Shown piece after piece: positions 17,157 to 25,684 of a DNA stretch of 64,000 bases. The DNA is from Pseudomonas sp. UBA6562 (lineage in GTDB: Bacteria > Pseudomonadota > Gammaproteobacteria > Pseudomonadales > Pseudomonadaceae), in assembly GCF_002434265.1 (NCBI RefSeq), contig NZ_DJJS01000009.1, positions 85,757 to 149,756 on the forward strand, given 5' to 3'. Position 1 is the first letter of the stretch, and each line of letters starts with the position of its first letter. A program made the translations under genes and the position numbers. The notes under the pieces are model-generated. The model saw only the letters and a program-made list of their open reading frames with translations. It was not told where the DNA came from and made no database searches.

Positions 17157-19502
17157 GTGAGCTCGCATCAAAAGATTCCCGACAACGCCCCTGCGTCCAG
17201 CCCGCGCTACAAGCCCTACCCCGGCCCTGCCGGCGGTTGGGGCGCGCTGATCAGCGTGACCAAGGCCTGGATCGGCAGCGACAACGCGCTGAAGAACCTG
17301 CGCGCGATGCTCAAGACCAACCAGAACGGCGGCTTCGACTGCCCCGGCTGCGCGTGGGGCGATTCGCCCGAGAGCGGCATGGTCAAGTTCTGCGAGAACG
17401 GCGCCAAGGCAGTCAACTGGGAAGCCACCAAGCGCCGCGTCGATGCGGCCTTCTTCGCCCGCTACAGCGTCAGCTCGCTGCGCGAGCAGAGCGACTACTG
17501 GCTCGAATACCAGGGCCGTCTGACCGAGCCGATGGTCTACGACGCCGACAGCGACCGCTACAAGCCCATCGACTGGGACGGCGCCTTCGCCCTCATCGCC
17601 CGGCATCTCAATGCCTTGGAAAGCCCCGACCAGGCCGAGTTCTACACCTCGGGCCGGGCCAGCAACGAGGCGGCGTACCTGTACCAGCTGTTCGTGCGCG
17701 CCTTCGGCACCAACAACTTCCCCGACTGCTCGAACATGTGCCACGAGGCCAGCGGCGTGGCCTTGGGCCAGAGCGTCGGCGTCGGCAAGGGCACGGTCAC
17801 CTACGACGACTTCGAGCATTCTGATGCGATCTTCGTCTGGGGCCAGAACCCCGGCACCAACCACCCGCGCATGCTCGACCCGTTGCGCGATGCGGTGAAG
17901 CGCGGCGCCCAGGTGGTCTGCGTCAACCCGCTCAAAGAGCGTGGCCTGGAGCGCTTCCAGCACCCGCAGCACATGCTGGAAATGCTCACCAACAGCGACA
18001 AGCCGACCAACACTGCTTTCCTGCGTCCAGCCCTGGGCGGCGACATGGCGCTGATGCGCGGCATGGCCAAGTTCACCCTGCAATGGGAGCGCGATGCCCA
18101 GGCCAAGGGCGAGCCGGCGGTGTTCGACCACGCCTTCATCGCCGAGCACGGCCACGGCATCGACGAGTACCTGGCGGTGGTCGACGCCACGCCTTGGGCG
18201 CACATTCAGGAGCAGTCCGGCCTGAGTCTGGAAGACATCGAACTGGCCGCGCGCATGTACTGCAAAGGCAAGCGCGTGATCATGTGCTGGGCCATGGGCA
18301 TCACCCAGCACCGCCACTCAGTGCCGACCATCCAGGAGCTGGTCAACCTGCAGATGCTGCGCGGCAACATCGGCGTGCCCGGCGCCGGCCTGTGCCCGGT
18401 GCGCGGCCACAGCAACGTGCAGGGCGACCGCACCATGGGCATCAACGAGCGCCCCCCGGTGGCGCTGCTCAATGCCATCGAACAGCGCTTCGGCTTCCAG
18501 GTGCCGCGCCACAATGGCCACAACGTGGTCGAAGCGATCCAGGCCATGCTCGACGGTCGCGCCAAGGTGTTCCTCGCCCTGGGCGGCAACTTCGCCCAGG
18601 CCACGCCCGACACCGAGCGCACCGCGCAGGCCTTGCTCAACTGCGACCTGACCGTGCAGATCAGCACCAAGCTCAACCGCAGCCATCTGCTGCATGGCAA
18701 GAACGCGCTGATCCTGCCGTGCCTGGGCCGCACCGACATCGACTTGCAGGCCGACGGCCCGCAGGCGGTGACCGTGGAAGACTCGTTCAGCATGGTCCAC
18801 GCCTCCAACGGCCAGCTCAAGGCGCTGTCCAAGCAGATGCGCTCCGAGCCTGCCATCGTCGCCGGCATCGCCGCCGCGACCCTGGGCAAGAAGCCGGTCG
18901 ACTGGCACTGGCTGGTGGCCGACTACGACCGCATCCGCGAACTGATCGCCGACACCATTCCGGGCTTCACCGACTTCAACCTGCGCCTGCAAAACCCCGG
19001 TGGCTTCTACCTGGGCAACAGCGCCGCGCGTCGGGCCTGGGCCACGACCAACGGCCGCGCCAACTTCAAGGCCAACCTGCTGCCGGACACCCTGATCGAC
19101 CCACGGGTGCTGGCCAGCGGCCAAGTGCCGGACCTGGTGATGCAGTCGATGCGCTCGCACGACCAATACAACACCACCATCTACGGCATGGACGACCGCT
19201 ACCGCGGCGTGCGCGGCCAGCGCGACGTGCTGTTCGTCAACGAAGCCGACATCGTCCGCCTGGGCTTCCAGCCGGGGCAGAAGGTCGACATCGTGTCGTT
19301 GTGGGGCGACGAGCATGTGCGCCGTGTGCACGGCTTCACGCTGCTGGCGTTCGACATTCCGGCGGGGCAGGCGGCGGCCTACTACCCAGAGGTGAACCCT
19401 CTGGTGCCGCTGGACAGCGTGGGCGACGGCAGCCACACGCCGACTTCGAAGTTCGTGGCGATCAAGCTGGAGCGGGCGCGGGACAACGGGCGGATCCTCT
19501 GA
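17157..19502 (+). CDS. FdhF/YdeP-family molybdopterin oxidoreductase
   Basis: A 781-residue Mo-bisPGD enzyme related to formate dehydrogenase alpha chains and E. coli YdeP; the true substrate of this subgroup is not established. The GTG at 17157 has GGAG 8 nt upstream, overlapping the end of fdhD. A cysteine cluster CPGCAWGDSPESGMVKFC (about 61-78) begins the protein. The Mo-cofactor region includes CSNMCHEASGVALGQSVG and WGQNPGTNHPRML. The C-terminal molydop-binding domain occupies the last ~130 residues. No electron-transfer subunit is encoded nearby. An intrinsic terminator closes the operon at 19533. Confidence 0.92.
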   Translation: MSSHQKIPDNAPASSPRYKPYPGPAGGWGALISVTKAWIGSDNALKNLRAMLKTNQNGGFDCPGCAWGDSPESGMVKFCENGAKAVNWEATKRRVDAAFFARYSVSSLREQSDYWLEYQGRLTEPMVYDADSDRYKPIDWDGAFALIARHLNALESPDQAEFYTSGRASNEAAYLYQLFVRAFGTNNFPDCSNMCHEASGVALGQSVGVGKGTVTYDDFEHSDAIFVWGQNPGTNHPRMLDPLRDAVKRGAQVVCVNPLKERGLERFQHPQHMLEMLTNSDKPTNTAFLRPALGGDMALMRGMAKFTLQWERDAQAKGEPAVFDHAFIAEHGHGIDEYLAVVDATPWAHIQEQSGLSLEDIELAARMYCKGKRVIMCWAMGITQHRHSVPTIQELVNLQMLRGNIGVPGAGLCPVRGHSNVQGDRTMGINERPPVALLNAIEQRFGFQVPRHNGHNVVEAIQAMLDGRAKVFLALGGNFAQATPDTERTAQALLNCDLTVQISTKLNRSHLLHGKNALILPCLGRTDIDLQADGPQAVTVEDSFSMVHASNGQLKALSKQMRSEPAIVAGIAAATLGKKPVDWHWLVADYDRIRELIADTIPGFTDFNLRLQNPGGFYLGNSAARRAWATTNGRANFKANLLPDTLIDPRVLASGQVPDLVMQSMRSHDQYNTTIYGMDDRYRGVRGQRDVLFVNEADIVRLGFQPGQKVDIVSLWGDEHVRRVHGFTLLAFDIPAGQAAAYYPEVNPLVPLDSVGDGSHTPTSKFVAIKLERARDNGRIL

Positions 19503-19532
19503 TCGGGTAACGTACCGTCGCTGCATGACGAA

Positions 19533-19555
19533 GCCCCGCATCGCGGGGCCTTTTT
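19533..19555 (+). terminator. Intrinsic terminator of the fdhD operon
   Basis: GCCCCGC (19533-19539), loop ATC, GCGGGGC (19543-19549), then C and TTTTT. It is 30 nt after the oxidoreductase stop codon. Confidence 0.9.
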
Positions 19556-19579
19556 CTGCTTGCGACGGAGCCGGGCGAC

Positions 19580-19661
19580 CGCTTCGGTACCTGCTGTATC
19601 GATTACAGAGGAAGGTTCCAATGCTGATGGAGCGCCTGCAGGCGAGCCGCGAACCGAAGCG
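19580..19661 (+). ncRNA. Candidate structured RNA (multi-branched) between two terminators
   Basis: CGCTTCGGT (19580-19588) pairs with ACCGAAGCG (19653-19661), enclosing CTGTA/TACAG (19594-19598 with 19604-19608), GGAA/TTCC (19610-19619) and the palindrome CGCCTGCAGGCG (19633-19644). A terminator-like hairpin follows at 19699. This could be a small RNA or a 5' leader. It matches no family that I recognise. An ATG at 19621 with GAGGAAGG upstream opens an 89-codon frame running into the terminator, which I do not regard as a gene. Confidence 0.35.
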
Positions 19662-19698
19662 TTGGACGTTACCAGGGAGCCTATCGGCCTGGTTGCAA

Positions 19699-19729
19699 AA
19701 AAGCCCCGACCGCAACGGCCAGGGCTTTT
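19699..19729. terminator. Bidirectional terminator-like hairpin
   Basis: AAAAGCCC (19699-19706) pairs with GGGCTTTT (19722-19729), giving a U-tract on both strands. It separates the candidate RNA from the AT-rich promoter region (about 19740-19860) of the glycine-zipper gene. The whole 19503-19886 interval otherwise holds no gene. Confidence 0.75.
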
Positions 19730-19886
19730 CCCAAGTAGCGTATGACAGCGTTTTTAGAACAAAGTTTCATAGTGAAAACAAACACTTAGGTAAATCGTTA
19801 GCTTGCGTGCTATTCGTCGGATTTGCATTGCCAAGGGGCGATGCCGGCGGCACATTCGGCCCCGTCATCCCTATGAGACAAGATCG

Positions 19887-20363
19887 ATGAAAAAGTCCTG
19901 CGTAATGCTCCTGTTGTCCTTGGGCCTGCTCAGTGGCACCGCCTCAGCTGGCGGAAACACCGAAGCCGGCATCGGCGGCGCCCTGGGTGGGGTATTGGGC
20001 TCGGTGGTCGGCCAGTCCGTTGGTGGCAGCACAGGCTCTGCCATCGGCGCAGGCCTGGGCGGCGCAGCCGGTAGCGCCGTGGGCGCGGACAAGCGCCAGC
20101 GTGGCGAAGCCGCCATCGGTGGTGGCCTGGGCGCAGCGGGTGGCAACGTCATCGGCCGCACCGTAGGCGGCAGCACCGGCAGCCTGATCGGCGCGGCGGC
20201 AGGCGGCGGCGCGGGCGGCGCACTGGGCAACTACATGGGCAATCGGGCCGATCGCAACGATCGCGAGGCCCGCCGCGGTTACGACGACCGCCGCCACGAC
20301 CGGGGTCGCCATTATGGCCACCGCAAGCACCACGGTCCCAAGCACCATCGCCATCACCGCTGA
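19887..20363 (+). CDS. Glycine-zipper surface/outer-membrane protein
   Basis: A 158-residue exported protein. A signal peptide (MKKSCVMLLLSLGLLSGTASA) is followed by about 100 residues of glycine-zipper repeats, in which GGxxG-type motifs such as GGALGGVLGSVVG and VGGSTGSLIG recur. The tail is rich in His, Arg and Asp (HHGPKHHRHHR at the end) and could bind metal or polyanions. Glycine zippers insert in or pack against membranes, as in SlyB/OsmB-type proteins. Exact function is unknown. Its own terminator follows at 20388. Confidence 0.8.
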   Translation: MKKSCVMLLLSLGLLSGTASAGGNTEAGIGGALGGVLGSVVGQSVGGSTGSAIGAGLGGAAGSAVGADKRQRGEAAIGGGLGAAGGNVIGRTVGGSTGSLIGAAAGGGAGGALGNYMGNRADRNDREARRGYDDRRHDRGRHYGHRKHHGPKHHRHHR

Positions 20364-20387
20364 TCGGAGGCGGTTGCCGTCCACATC

Positions 20388-20415
20388 AGGCCCTGTCCAA
20401 CGAACGGGGCCTTTT
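20388..20415 (+). terminator. Terminator after the glycine-zipper gene
   Basis: AGGCCC (20388-20393) pairs with GGGCCT (20407-20412), followed by TTT. It abuts the stop of the convergent thioesterase gene. Confidence 0.7.
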
Positions 20416-20855
20416 CACAGGGGCTCGGGCAACTGCAAACCCGCCAACAATTGCTGCAACGCCTCAGGCAAGTTCGCCGGCCGGCCACTGGCGCGTTCGA
20501 CGAACACCTGCACCACCCGCCCTACCGCACAGGGCTCCGGTTCACTTGGGCGGAACAGGCCCAGACGGTACTCCACCGTGCTCCCCGCCAATCGACTCAC
20601 CCCCAACGCCACTTCCAGCACGTCGGGAAAGCCCGGCAGCGCGAAGAAATCCGCCGACGAGCTGACCACGAACGCCGCCAGCGGTCCTTCGCGCAAGTCG
20701 AGTTCGGCCTCCTGCAACAGGAAGGCCTGCAAGGCAGTTTCGAAATAGGCATGTACCGAGGCGCCGGACACATGGCCGTGCAGGTCATGGTCGTGCGGGC
20801 GGGTGAGGATCGGATGGGAGTGGTTGAAGTGGATGCGCTGCAGGGCAGTGGTCAT
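20415..20855 (-). CDS. Acyl-CoA thioesterase, 4HBT/YbgC (hotdog) family
   Basis: A 146-residue hotdog-fold protein, likely a cytosolic acyl-CoA thioesterase. HDHDLHGHVSGASVHAYFETA (about 17-37) matches the active-site region of the family, in which an Asp/His precedes the Gly-His-Val-N/S segment; FVVSSSADFF and PGFPDVLEVAL form the next strands. The ATG at 20855 is chosen over one 33 nt upstream because it gives the usual N-terminus. Substrate is unknown. It is convergent with the glycine-zipper gene and lies alone. Confidence 0.8.
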   Translation of the reverse strand: MTTALQRIHFNHSHPILTRPHDHDLHGHVSGASVHAYFETALQAFLLQEAELDLREGPLAAFVVSSSADFFALPGFPDVLEVALGVSRLAGSTVEYRLGLFRPSEPEPCAVGRVVQVFVERASGRPANLPEALQQLLAGLQLPEPL

Positions 20856-21159
20856 GATGGCTGTCGTCCGTGGGCGATGAGCCGTCAAGTGAAGCAGAAT
20901 CCGCAGCGTTGCGAAAACCCCTGCTGACTGAACCTACCCCAAACGCACCAACGCCAGGGCGGTGTGAGCGGCCCCGGCGTTGGTATTCATGGCTGCGGTA
21001 ACGCTTCAACCGAATCGGCGCTCCGTCGCTGGCGACGACCGCCGAGCCCTGCGCAGGCAACCTCACGTTGGCCGCCCCTGGCTTACGCGCTAGCGCAGGT
21101 AGCACCTGACCTGCGTTCGACTCGGCAGCCCGCCGTTCGGTACTGGGTGCTCGGCCGCC
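20856..21159. other. Gene-free interval between thioesterase and cysA
   Basis: 304 bp with no recognised gene. It holds a hairpin at 20947-20984, where ACCAACGCCAGGGC pairs with GCCCCGGCGTTGGT (13 of 14 pairs) around a 10-nt loop. The hairpin lies about 175 nt beyond the cysA stop and lacks a T-run. It may mark the 3' end of the sulfate operon transcript. Confidence 0.5.
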
Positions 21160-22149
21160 TCAGACGTCCTGCACCTGCTGCCACACCTTGGGCCGGAAGA
21201 ACAGCGTCTCGCCGCGCGCCAGGCCGGTCAGGCTGTCGTGGTCCTTGACCACTTCGGCCTCGATCAGCTCGCTCTGCCCTTCCACCTTCAGCGTGATACG
21301 CGTGGTCGCGCCCAGGGGGCGGATATCGCGTACCTCCGCGGCATGGTGGCCTTCGGTTTCGTGCCGCGACAGCGACACCTCGTGCGGCCGGAACAGCACG
21401 TGCTGGCCCTCGCTGAGGCTCAGGCGGTTGGAGTCGCCGAGGAAGTGGTAGACGAAGTCGTTGGCCGGCTTCTCGTACACCTCGCCCGGCGAGCCGATCT
21501 GCTCGATCACGCCCTTGTTCATCACCACGATGCGGTCGGCCACTTCCATGGCCTCCTCCTGGTCGTGGGTGACGAACACCGAGGTCAGGTTGATGTCCTC
21601 GTGCAGCCGCGCCAGCCAGCGGCGCAGCTCCTTGCGCACCTTGGCGTCGAGCGCGCCGAACGGCTCGTCGAGCAGCAGCACCTTGGGCTCCACCGCCAGG
21701 GCGCGGGCCAGGGCAATGCGCTGGCGCTGGCCGCCGGAGAGTTGCTCGGGGTAGCGGTCGGCCAGCCAGTCGAGCTGCACCATGCTCAACAGCTCGTGCA
21801 CCTTGGCCTTGATCTGGCTTTCGTTGGGGCGCTCGCCCTTGGGCTTCATGCGCAGGCCGAAGGCGACGTTGTCGAACACGCTCATGTGGCGGAATAGCGC
21901 GTAGTGCTGGAACACGAAGCCGACGTTGCGATCGCGCACGTCGTGCCCCGAGACGTCCTCGCCGTGGAAGACGATGCTGCCGTCGTCCGGGGTTTCCAGC
22001 CCGGCGATGATGCGCAGCAGGGTGGTCTTGCCGCAGCCGGACGGGCCGAGCAAAGCCACCAGCTCGCCGCTGTGGATGTCCAGGTTGATGGCGTTCAGGG
22101 CCTGGAAACTGTTGAAACGCTTGCTGACGTTGCGAACTTCGATCGACAT
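21160..22149 (-). CDS. cysA: Sulfate/thiosulfate ABC transporter, ATP-binding protein
   Basis: A 329-residue ATPase that energises sulfate and thiosulfate import through CysT/CysW. Walker A is GPSGCGKTT (about 36-44), the ABC signature is LSGGQRQRIALARA, Walker B is VLLLDEPFGALD, and a TOBE-like domain fills the last ~90 residues. GGAGGA precedes the ATG at 22149, which lies 3 nt after the cysW stop, so translation is probably coupled. It is last in the minus-strand operon oscA-sbp-cysT-cysW-cysA. Confidence 0.96.
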   Translation of the reverse strand: MSIEVRNVSKRFNSFQALNAINLDIHSGELVALLGPSGCGKTTLLRIIAGLETPDDGSIVFHGEDVSGHDVRDRNVGFVFQHYALFRHMSVFDNVAFGLRMKPKGERPNESQIKAKVHELLSMVQLDWLADRYPEQLSGGQRQRIALARALAVEPKVLLLDEPFGALDAKVRKELRRWLARLHEDINLTSVFVTHDQEEAMEVADRIVVMNKGVIEQIGSPGEVYEKPANDFVYHFLGDSNRLSLSEGQHVLFRPHEVSLSRHETEGHHAAEVRDIRPLGATTRITLKVEGQSELIEAEVVKDHDSLTGLARGETLFFRPKVWQQVQDV

Positions 22150-22152
22150 GAA

Positions 22153-23031
22153 TTAGTCCTCCGCTGCGTTATGGCGCAGACGGTTAATGCGGGATTCGCT
22201 CCACTGCTTGAGCAGCAGGATGAACAGCGCCAGGATCAGCAGCAAGCTGGCCACGCTGAAGGCCGCGACATGGTTGTATTCGTTGTAGAGGATCTCGACG
22301 TGCAGCGGCAGGGTGTTGGTCACGCCGCGAATATGGCCGGACACCACCGACACCGCACCGAACTCGCCCATCGCCCGCGCGGTGCACAGCACCACGCCGT
22401 AGATCAAGCCCCATTTGATGTTCGGCAGGGTCACGTGCCAGAACATCTGCCAGCCGTTGGCGCCCAGCAGGCGCGCGGCCTCTTCTTCCTGGGTGCCCTG
22501 CTCCTGCATCAGCGGGATCAGCTCGCGGGCCACGAACGGTACGGTGACGAAGATGGTCGCCAGCACGATGCCCGGCAAGGCGAAGACGATCTGGATGTCG
22601 TGGTCCTGCAACCACGGGCCGATCAGGCCCTGGGCGCCGAACATCAGCACGTAGACCAGGCCGGCTATCACCGGCGATACCGAGAACGGCAGGTCGATCA
22701 GCGTGACCAGGATGCTCTTGCCGCGAAAATCGTATTTGCTCACGCACCAGGCGGCGCTCAGGCCGAACACCAGGTTGAGCGGCACGGAGATCGCCACCGC
22801 CAGCAGGGTCAGGCGCAGCGCGGCCAGGGCATCGGGCTCGAAGATCGCTTCGAAGAAGGTGCCGAAGCCGTTTTTCAACGCCTGCGACACCACGATGAAC
22901 AGCGGCAGCAGGAGGAACAGGGCGAACACCAGCCAGGCCGAGACGATCAGCACGCGGCGAGCGGTGGCGCTGCCGCGGCGGGCGGCGTTGGCGTTGGCGG
23001 AGGCGCCGTGGCCTAGGGATGAAGCGGACAT
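22153..23031 (-). CDS. cysW: Sulfate ABC transporter permease CysW
   Basis: A 292-residue inner-membrane permease with six predicted helices. The EAA loop that contacts CysA is visible as EEEAARLLGANGWQMFWHVTLP. The ATG at 23031 is preferred because GGAGG lies 7 nt upstream; a TTG two codons earlier is possible. It forms the heterodimeric channel with CysT and starts 13 nt after the cysT stop. Confidence 0.95.
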   Translation of the reverse strand: MSASSLGHGASANANAARRGSATARRVLIVSAWLVFALFLLLPLFIVVSQALKNGFGTFFEAIFEPDALAALRLTLLAVAISVPLNLVFGLSAAWCVSKYDFRGKSILVTLIDLPFSVSPVIAGLVYVLMFGAQGLIGPWLQDHDIQIVFALPGIVLATIFVTVPFVARELIPLMQEQGTQEEEAARLLGANGWQMFWHVTLPNIKWGLIYGVVLCTARAMGEFGAVSVVSGHIRGVTNTLPLHVEILYNEYNHVAAFSVASLLLILALFILLLKQWSESRINRLRHNAAED

Positions 23032-23044
23032 GGGCAAGCCTCCT

Positions 23045-23863
23045 TCACGGGGTTTCGATGCGCCGCTGCAACAGATTGATCAGCAGCAGCAGAATGAAGG
23101 AAACCACCAGCATCAGCACGCCGATGGCGGTGGCGCCGGTGTAGTCGTATTGGTCGAGCTTGACCATGATCAGCAGCGGCAGGATCTCGGTCTTCATCGG
23201 CATGTTGCCGGCGATGAAGATCACCGAGCCGTACTCGCCCACGCCGCGGGCGAAGGCCAGGGCGAAACCGGTCAGCCAAGCCGGCAGCAGGGCCGGCGCC
23301 AGTACGTGGCGGAATACCTGCAAGGGTTTGGCGCCCAGGCAGGCGGCGGCCTCTTCCACTTCACGCGGGATGTCGGCCAGCACGGGCTGTACCGTGCGCA
23401 CCACGAACGGCAGCGTGACGAAGGTCAGCGCCAGGGTGATGCCCAGCGGGGTGTAGGCGATCTTGAAGCCCAGGTCGGTGGCGAACTGGCCGACCCAGCC
23501 GGCCGGCGCGTACAGCGCCGTCAGGGCGATGCCGGCCACCGCCGTGGGCAGGGCGAACGGCAGGTCGATCATCGCGTCGATGATCTTGCGTCCGGGGAAG
23601 GTGTAACGCACCAGCACCCAGGCCAGCAGGGTACCGATCAGACCGTTGAGGATGGCGGCGAGCAACGCGGTGCCGAAGCTCAGCTTGAGCGCGGCGATGA
23701 CCCGCGGCGCGGTGACGATGGCCCAGAACTGCTCCCAGGTCAGCTGCGAGGCATGGATGAACATGGCGGCCAGCGGTATCAGCACGATCAGACTGAGGTA
23801 CACCAAGGTGTAGCCCAGCGTCAGCCCGAAGCCGGGTATGACGGGGGAAATACGTCGCGACAT
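23045..23863 (-). CDS. cysT: Sulfate ABC transporter permease CysT (CysU)
   Basis: A 272-residue permease with six membrane helices and the EAA motif EVEEAAACLGAKPLQVF. The N-terminal segment MSRRISPVIPGFGLTLGYT is typical of CysT. It is the partner of CysW. It is separated from sbp by about 100 nt that contain a GC-rich stem-loop. Confidence 0.95.
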   Translation of the reverse strand: MSRRISPVIPGFGLTLGYTLVYLSLIVLIPLAAMFIHASQLTWEQFWAIVTAPRVIAALKLSFGTALLAAILNGLIGTLLAWVLVRYTFPGRKIIDAMIDLPFALPTAVAGIALTALYAPAGWVGQFATDLGFKIAYTPLGITLALTFVTLPFVVRTVQPVLADIPREVEEAAACLGAKPLQVFRHVLAPALLPAWLTGFALAFARGVGEYGSVIFIAGNMPMKTEILPLLIMVKLDQYDYTGATAIGVLMLVVSFILLLLINLLQRRIETP

Positions 23864-23881
23864 AAAAGTCCCTGGTAGAAC

Positions 23882-23914
23882 GCACCAAGCCCGGGGACGA
23901 TCCCGGGCCGGTGC
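23882..23914 (-). other. Stem-loop between sbp and cysT
   Basis: GCACC-aa-GCCCGGG (23882-23895) pairs with CCCGGGC-c-GGTGC (23902-23914) around a 6-nt loop: two stacked stems of 5 and 7 bp. There is no T-run. Its position just after a solute-binding-protein gene suggests it stabilises the upstream mRNA and limits read-through to the permeases. Confidence 0.65.
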
Positions 23915-23966
23915 TGGTTACAGAAAGGGGGTGCGCCAGCGGTGCGCGGTCAAGTCGGTCACCCGG

Positions 23967-24974
23967 TCATTGCGCTTGGTAGATCTGGTCGAACACGCCA
24001 CCGTCGTTGAAGAACTTGGGTTGCGCCGTTTTCCAGCCGCCGAAGTCCTTGTCGATGGTCACCAGATCGAGTTTCGGGAACTGCTTGCCGAACTCGGCAG
24101 CGACCTTCTCGTCACGCGGGCGGTAGAAGTTCTCCGCCGCGATCTTCTGCCCAGCCGGGCTGTACAGGTGCTTGAGGTATTCGGTGGCGATCTCGGTGTT
24201 GCCTTTCTTCTCGGCGTTCTTGTCGACCACGGCCACCGGTGGCTCGGCGAGGATCGACAGCGACGGTACGACGATGTCGAACTTGTCGGCGCCGCCGTCT
24301 TCTTTCAGCGCCAGGAAGGCTTCGTTTTCCCAGGCCAGCAGCACGTCGCCCTGGCCGTTGTTGACGAAGGTGATGGTCGAGCCACGGGCGCCGGTGTCGA
24401 GTACCGGCACGTGTTTGAACAGCTCCTGCACGTATTGCTTGGCTTTGTCTTCGCTACCGCCGGCCTTCAGGCCATAGGCCCAGGCGGCGAGGAAGTTCCA
24501 GCGGGCGCCGCCGGAGGTCTTGGGGTTCGGGGTGATGACCGAGACGTCCTTCTTGATCAGGTCGCCCCAATCCTTGATGCCTTTGGGGTTGCCCTTGCGC
24601 ACCAGGAACACGATGGTCGAGGTGTACGGGGTGCTGGCGTCCGGCAGGCGGGTCTGCCAGTTCTCCGGCAGGGTCTTGCCGAGCTTGGCGACTTCGTCGA
24701 TGTCGCCGGCCAGGGCCAGGGTCACCACGTCGGCGCGCAGGCCGTCGATCACCGCGCGGGCCTGTTTGCCCGAGCCGCCATGGGATTGCTGGATCTTGAC
24801 CTTGTCGTCCGGGTGGCTCTGCTGCCAGTGCTTGATGAATTCGGCGTTGTACTGCTGGTACAGCTCACGGGTCGGGTCGTAGGACACGTTGAGCAGTTCG
24901 TAATCCTTGGCGATAGCAGAACCGGCAAACACGGCACTGGCCAGGGCGGCCAGGGCGTAACGGCGGATGGACAT
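23967..24974 (-). CDS. sbp: Periplasmic sulfate-binding protein
   Basis: A 335-residue solute-binding protein that delivers sulfate (and possibly thiosulfate) to CysTWA. The start at 24974 has GGGAGC upstream and gives a signal peptide ending SAIA before KDYELLNVSYDPTRELY, the family signature. HGGSGKQARAVIDGLRADVVTLAL and AYGLKAGG are further family blocks. It lies between oscA and cysT in the operon. Confidence 0.95.
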   Translation of the reverse strand: MSIRRYALAALASAVFAGSAIAKDYELLNVSYDPTRELYQQYNAEFIKHWQQSHPDDKVKIQQSHGGSGKQARAVIDGLRADVVTLALAGDIDEVAKLGKTLPENWQTRLPDASTPYTSTIVFLVRKGNPKGIKDWGDLIKKDVSVITPNPKTSGGARWNFLAAWAYGLKAGGSEDKAKQYVQELFKHVPVLDTGARGSTITFVNNGQGDVLLAWENEAFLALKEDGGADKFDIVVPSLSILAEPPVAVVDKNAEKKGNTEIATEYLKHLYSPAGQKIAAENFYRPRDEKVAAEFGKQFPKLDLVTIDKDFGGWKTAQPKFFNDGGVFDQIYQAQ

Positions 24975-25030
24975 GGTGAAGCTCCCGATAGGCATGTTGT
25001 GCATGTTGTTTTAGGCAGGGCTATTGGCGA

Positions 25031-25213
25031 TCAGCTCGGTTTGCCGCCGGGCTGTTGCAGACGGAATTTTTCCTTGCGCTCGATCTGCACTACTTGGGCG
25101 TTGTGCACGGTGATCTCCACCGCACCGAAGCGCAGGTTGCGCAGGGCATTCTGAATTTCCCGCAGGAGAGTGGCTTCGTCTTGTCCGTCGATGCTGCGCA
25201 GGTTGGCACTCAT
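25031..25213 (-). CDS. oscA: Small organosulfur-utilisation protein OscA (DUF2292)
   Basis: A 60-residue cytosolic protein of the DUF2292/YezD family. In Pseudomonas, OscA is reported to be needed for use of organosulfur compounds and to matter under chromate stress, which fits its place directly upstream of sbp. The core RFGAVEITVHNAQVVQIERKEKFR is characteristic. GGAGAA precedes the ATG. It is the first gene of the sulfate operon, with an AT-rich promoter region and an inverted repeat about 80-105 bp upstream. Confidence 0.88.
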   Translation of the reverse strand: MSANLRSIDGQDEATLLREIQNALRNLRFGAVEITVHNAQVVQIERKEKFRLQQPGGKPS

Positions 25214-25294
25214 GCTTATTCTCCAGTCGTGAATGCCGGGCAGTGTCGTAGGAAATGGCGCCTGGCGTGGGGGCCATACTACTCAGAGCGATTT

Positions 25295-25319
25295 ATTCTT
25301 AAAAATACTGTTTAAGAAT
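25295..25319 (-). promoter_or_regulatory. Inverted repeat upstream of oscA, candidate CysB/LysR-type operator
   Basis: ATTCTTAAA (25295-25303) and TTTAAGAAT (25311-25319) are perfect inverted 9-mers separated by 7 nt, within AT-rich DNA. The repeat contains a T-N11-A pattern of the kind bound by LysR-family regulators. CysB is the expected activator of a sulfate operon. A TAGTAT that could serve as a -10 lies about 20 nt downstream on the minus strand. The rest of 25214-25475 holds no gene. Confidence 0.5.
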
Positions 25320-25475
25320 TTTTATATAACTATTTTGCAGTTACGGACCTCGCAGTTCTGGTTTCAGGCCTGAACGTAGGCGCCATCGATAGAAGCGCAA
25401 TTCTATGCCGCAGTGCATCGAACCCCTCACGATGGGCGATAGTCAACGTGTAGCCGTCTGGCTACAATCGTTTTC

Positions 25476-25684
25476 ATGAATGCAATAATCCGAACTCACG
25501 AATTCGATGTATGGCTCAAAGGTCTTAAGGATGTCACCGCACGTCTAAGGATCATCAGTCGCATCATGGCTGCTCAGGAAGGGCATTTTGGTGACTGTGT
25601 GGCGGTAACAAATCCACACAAAAGCGCGACATCAAGCTAGCAAAATCCATCCTCGACGAGATCGAGAAGGAAGGCGGTAAATGA
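25476..25684 (+). pseudogene. Remnant of a RelE/HigB-type toxin with internal deletion
   Basis: The 5' part encodes MNAIIRTHEFDVWLKGLKD and continues to GHFGDC, the usual start of the addiction-module killer protein family (about 100 aa). It then jumps, out of frame, to sequence encoding CGGNKSTQKRDIKLAKSIL to the end, which is that family's C-terminus. About 40 central codons, including catalytic residues, are lost. The junction falls in a CTGTG stretch that could have been a short direct repeat. The native TGA overlaps the antitoxin ATG (ATGA), so the original operon layout is intact. Confidence 0.8.

Noticed and set aside
19621..19890. An 89-codon plus-strand frame with GAGGAAGG before its ATG
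   Set aside because: It runs through an intrinsic terminator hairpin and the promoter of the next gene and ends at the glycine-zipper start; no protein resemblance. The hairpins underneath explain the region better.
20947..20984. Strong hairpin downstream of cysA as an intrinsic terminator
   Set aside because: Pairing is good (13 of 14) but no T-run follows on the minus strand and it lies about 175 nt beyond the stop, so I list it only as a hairpin.
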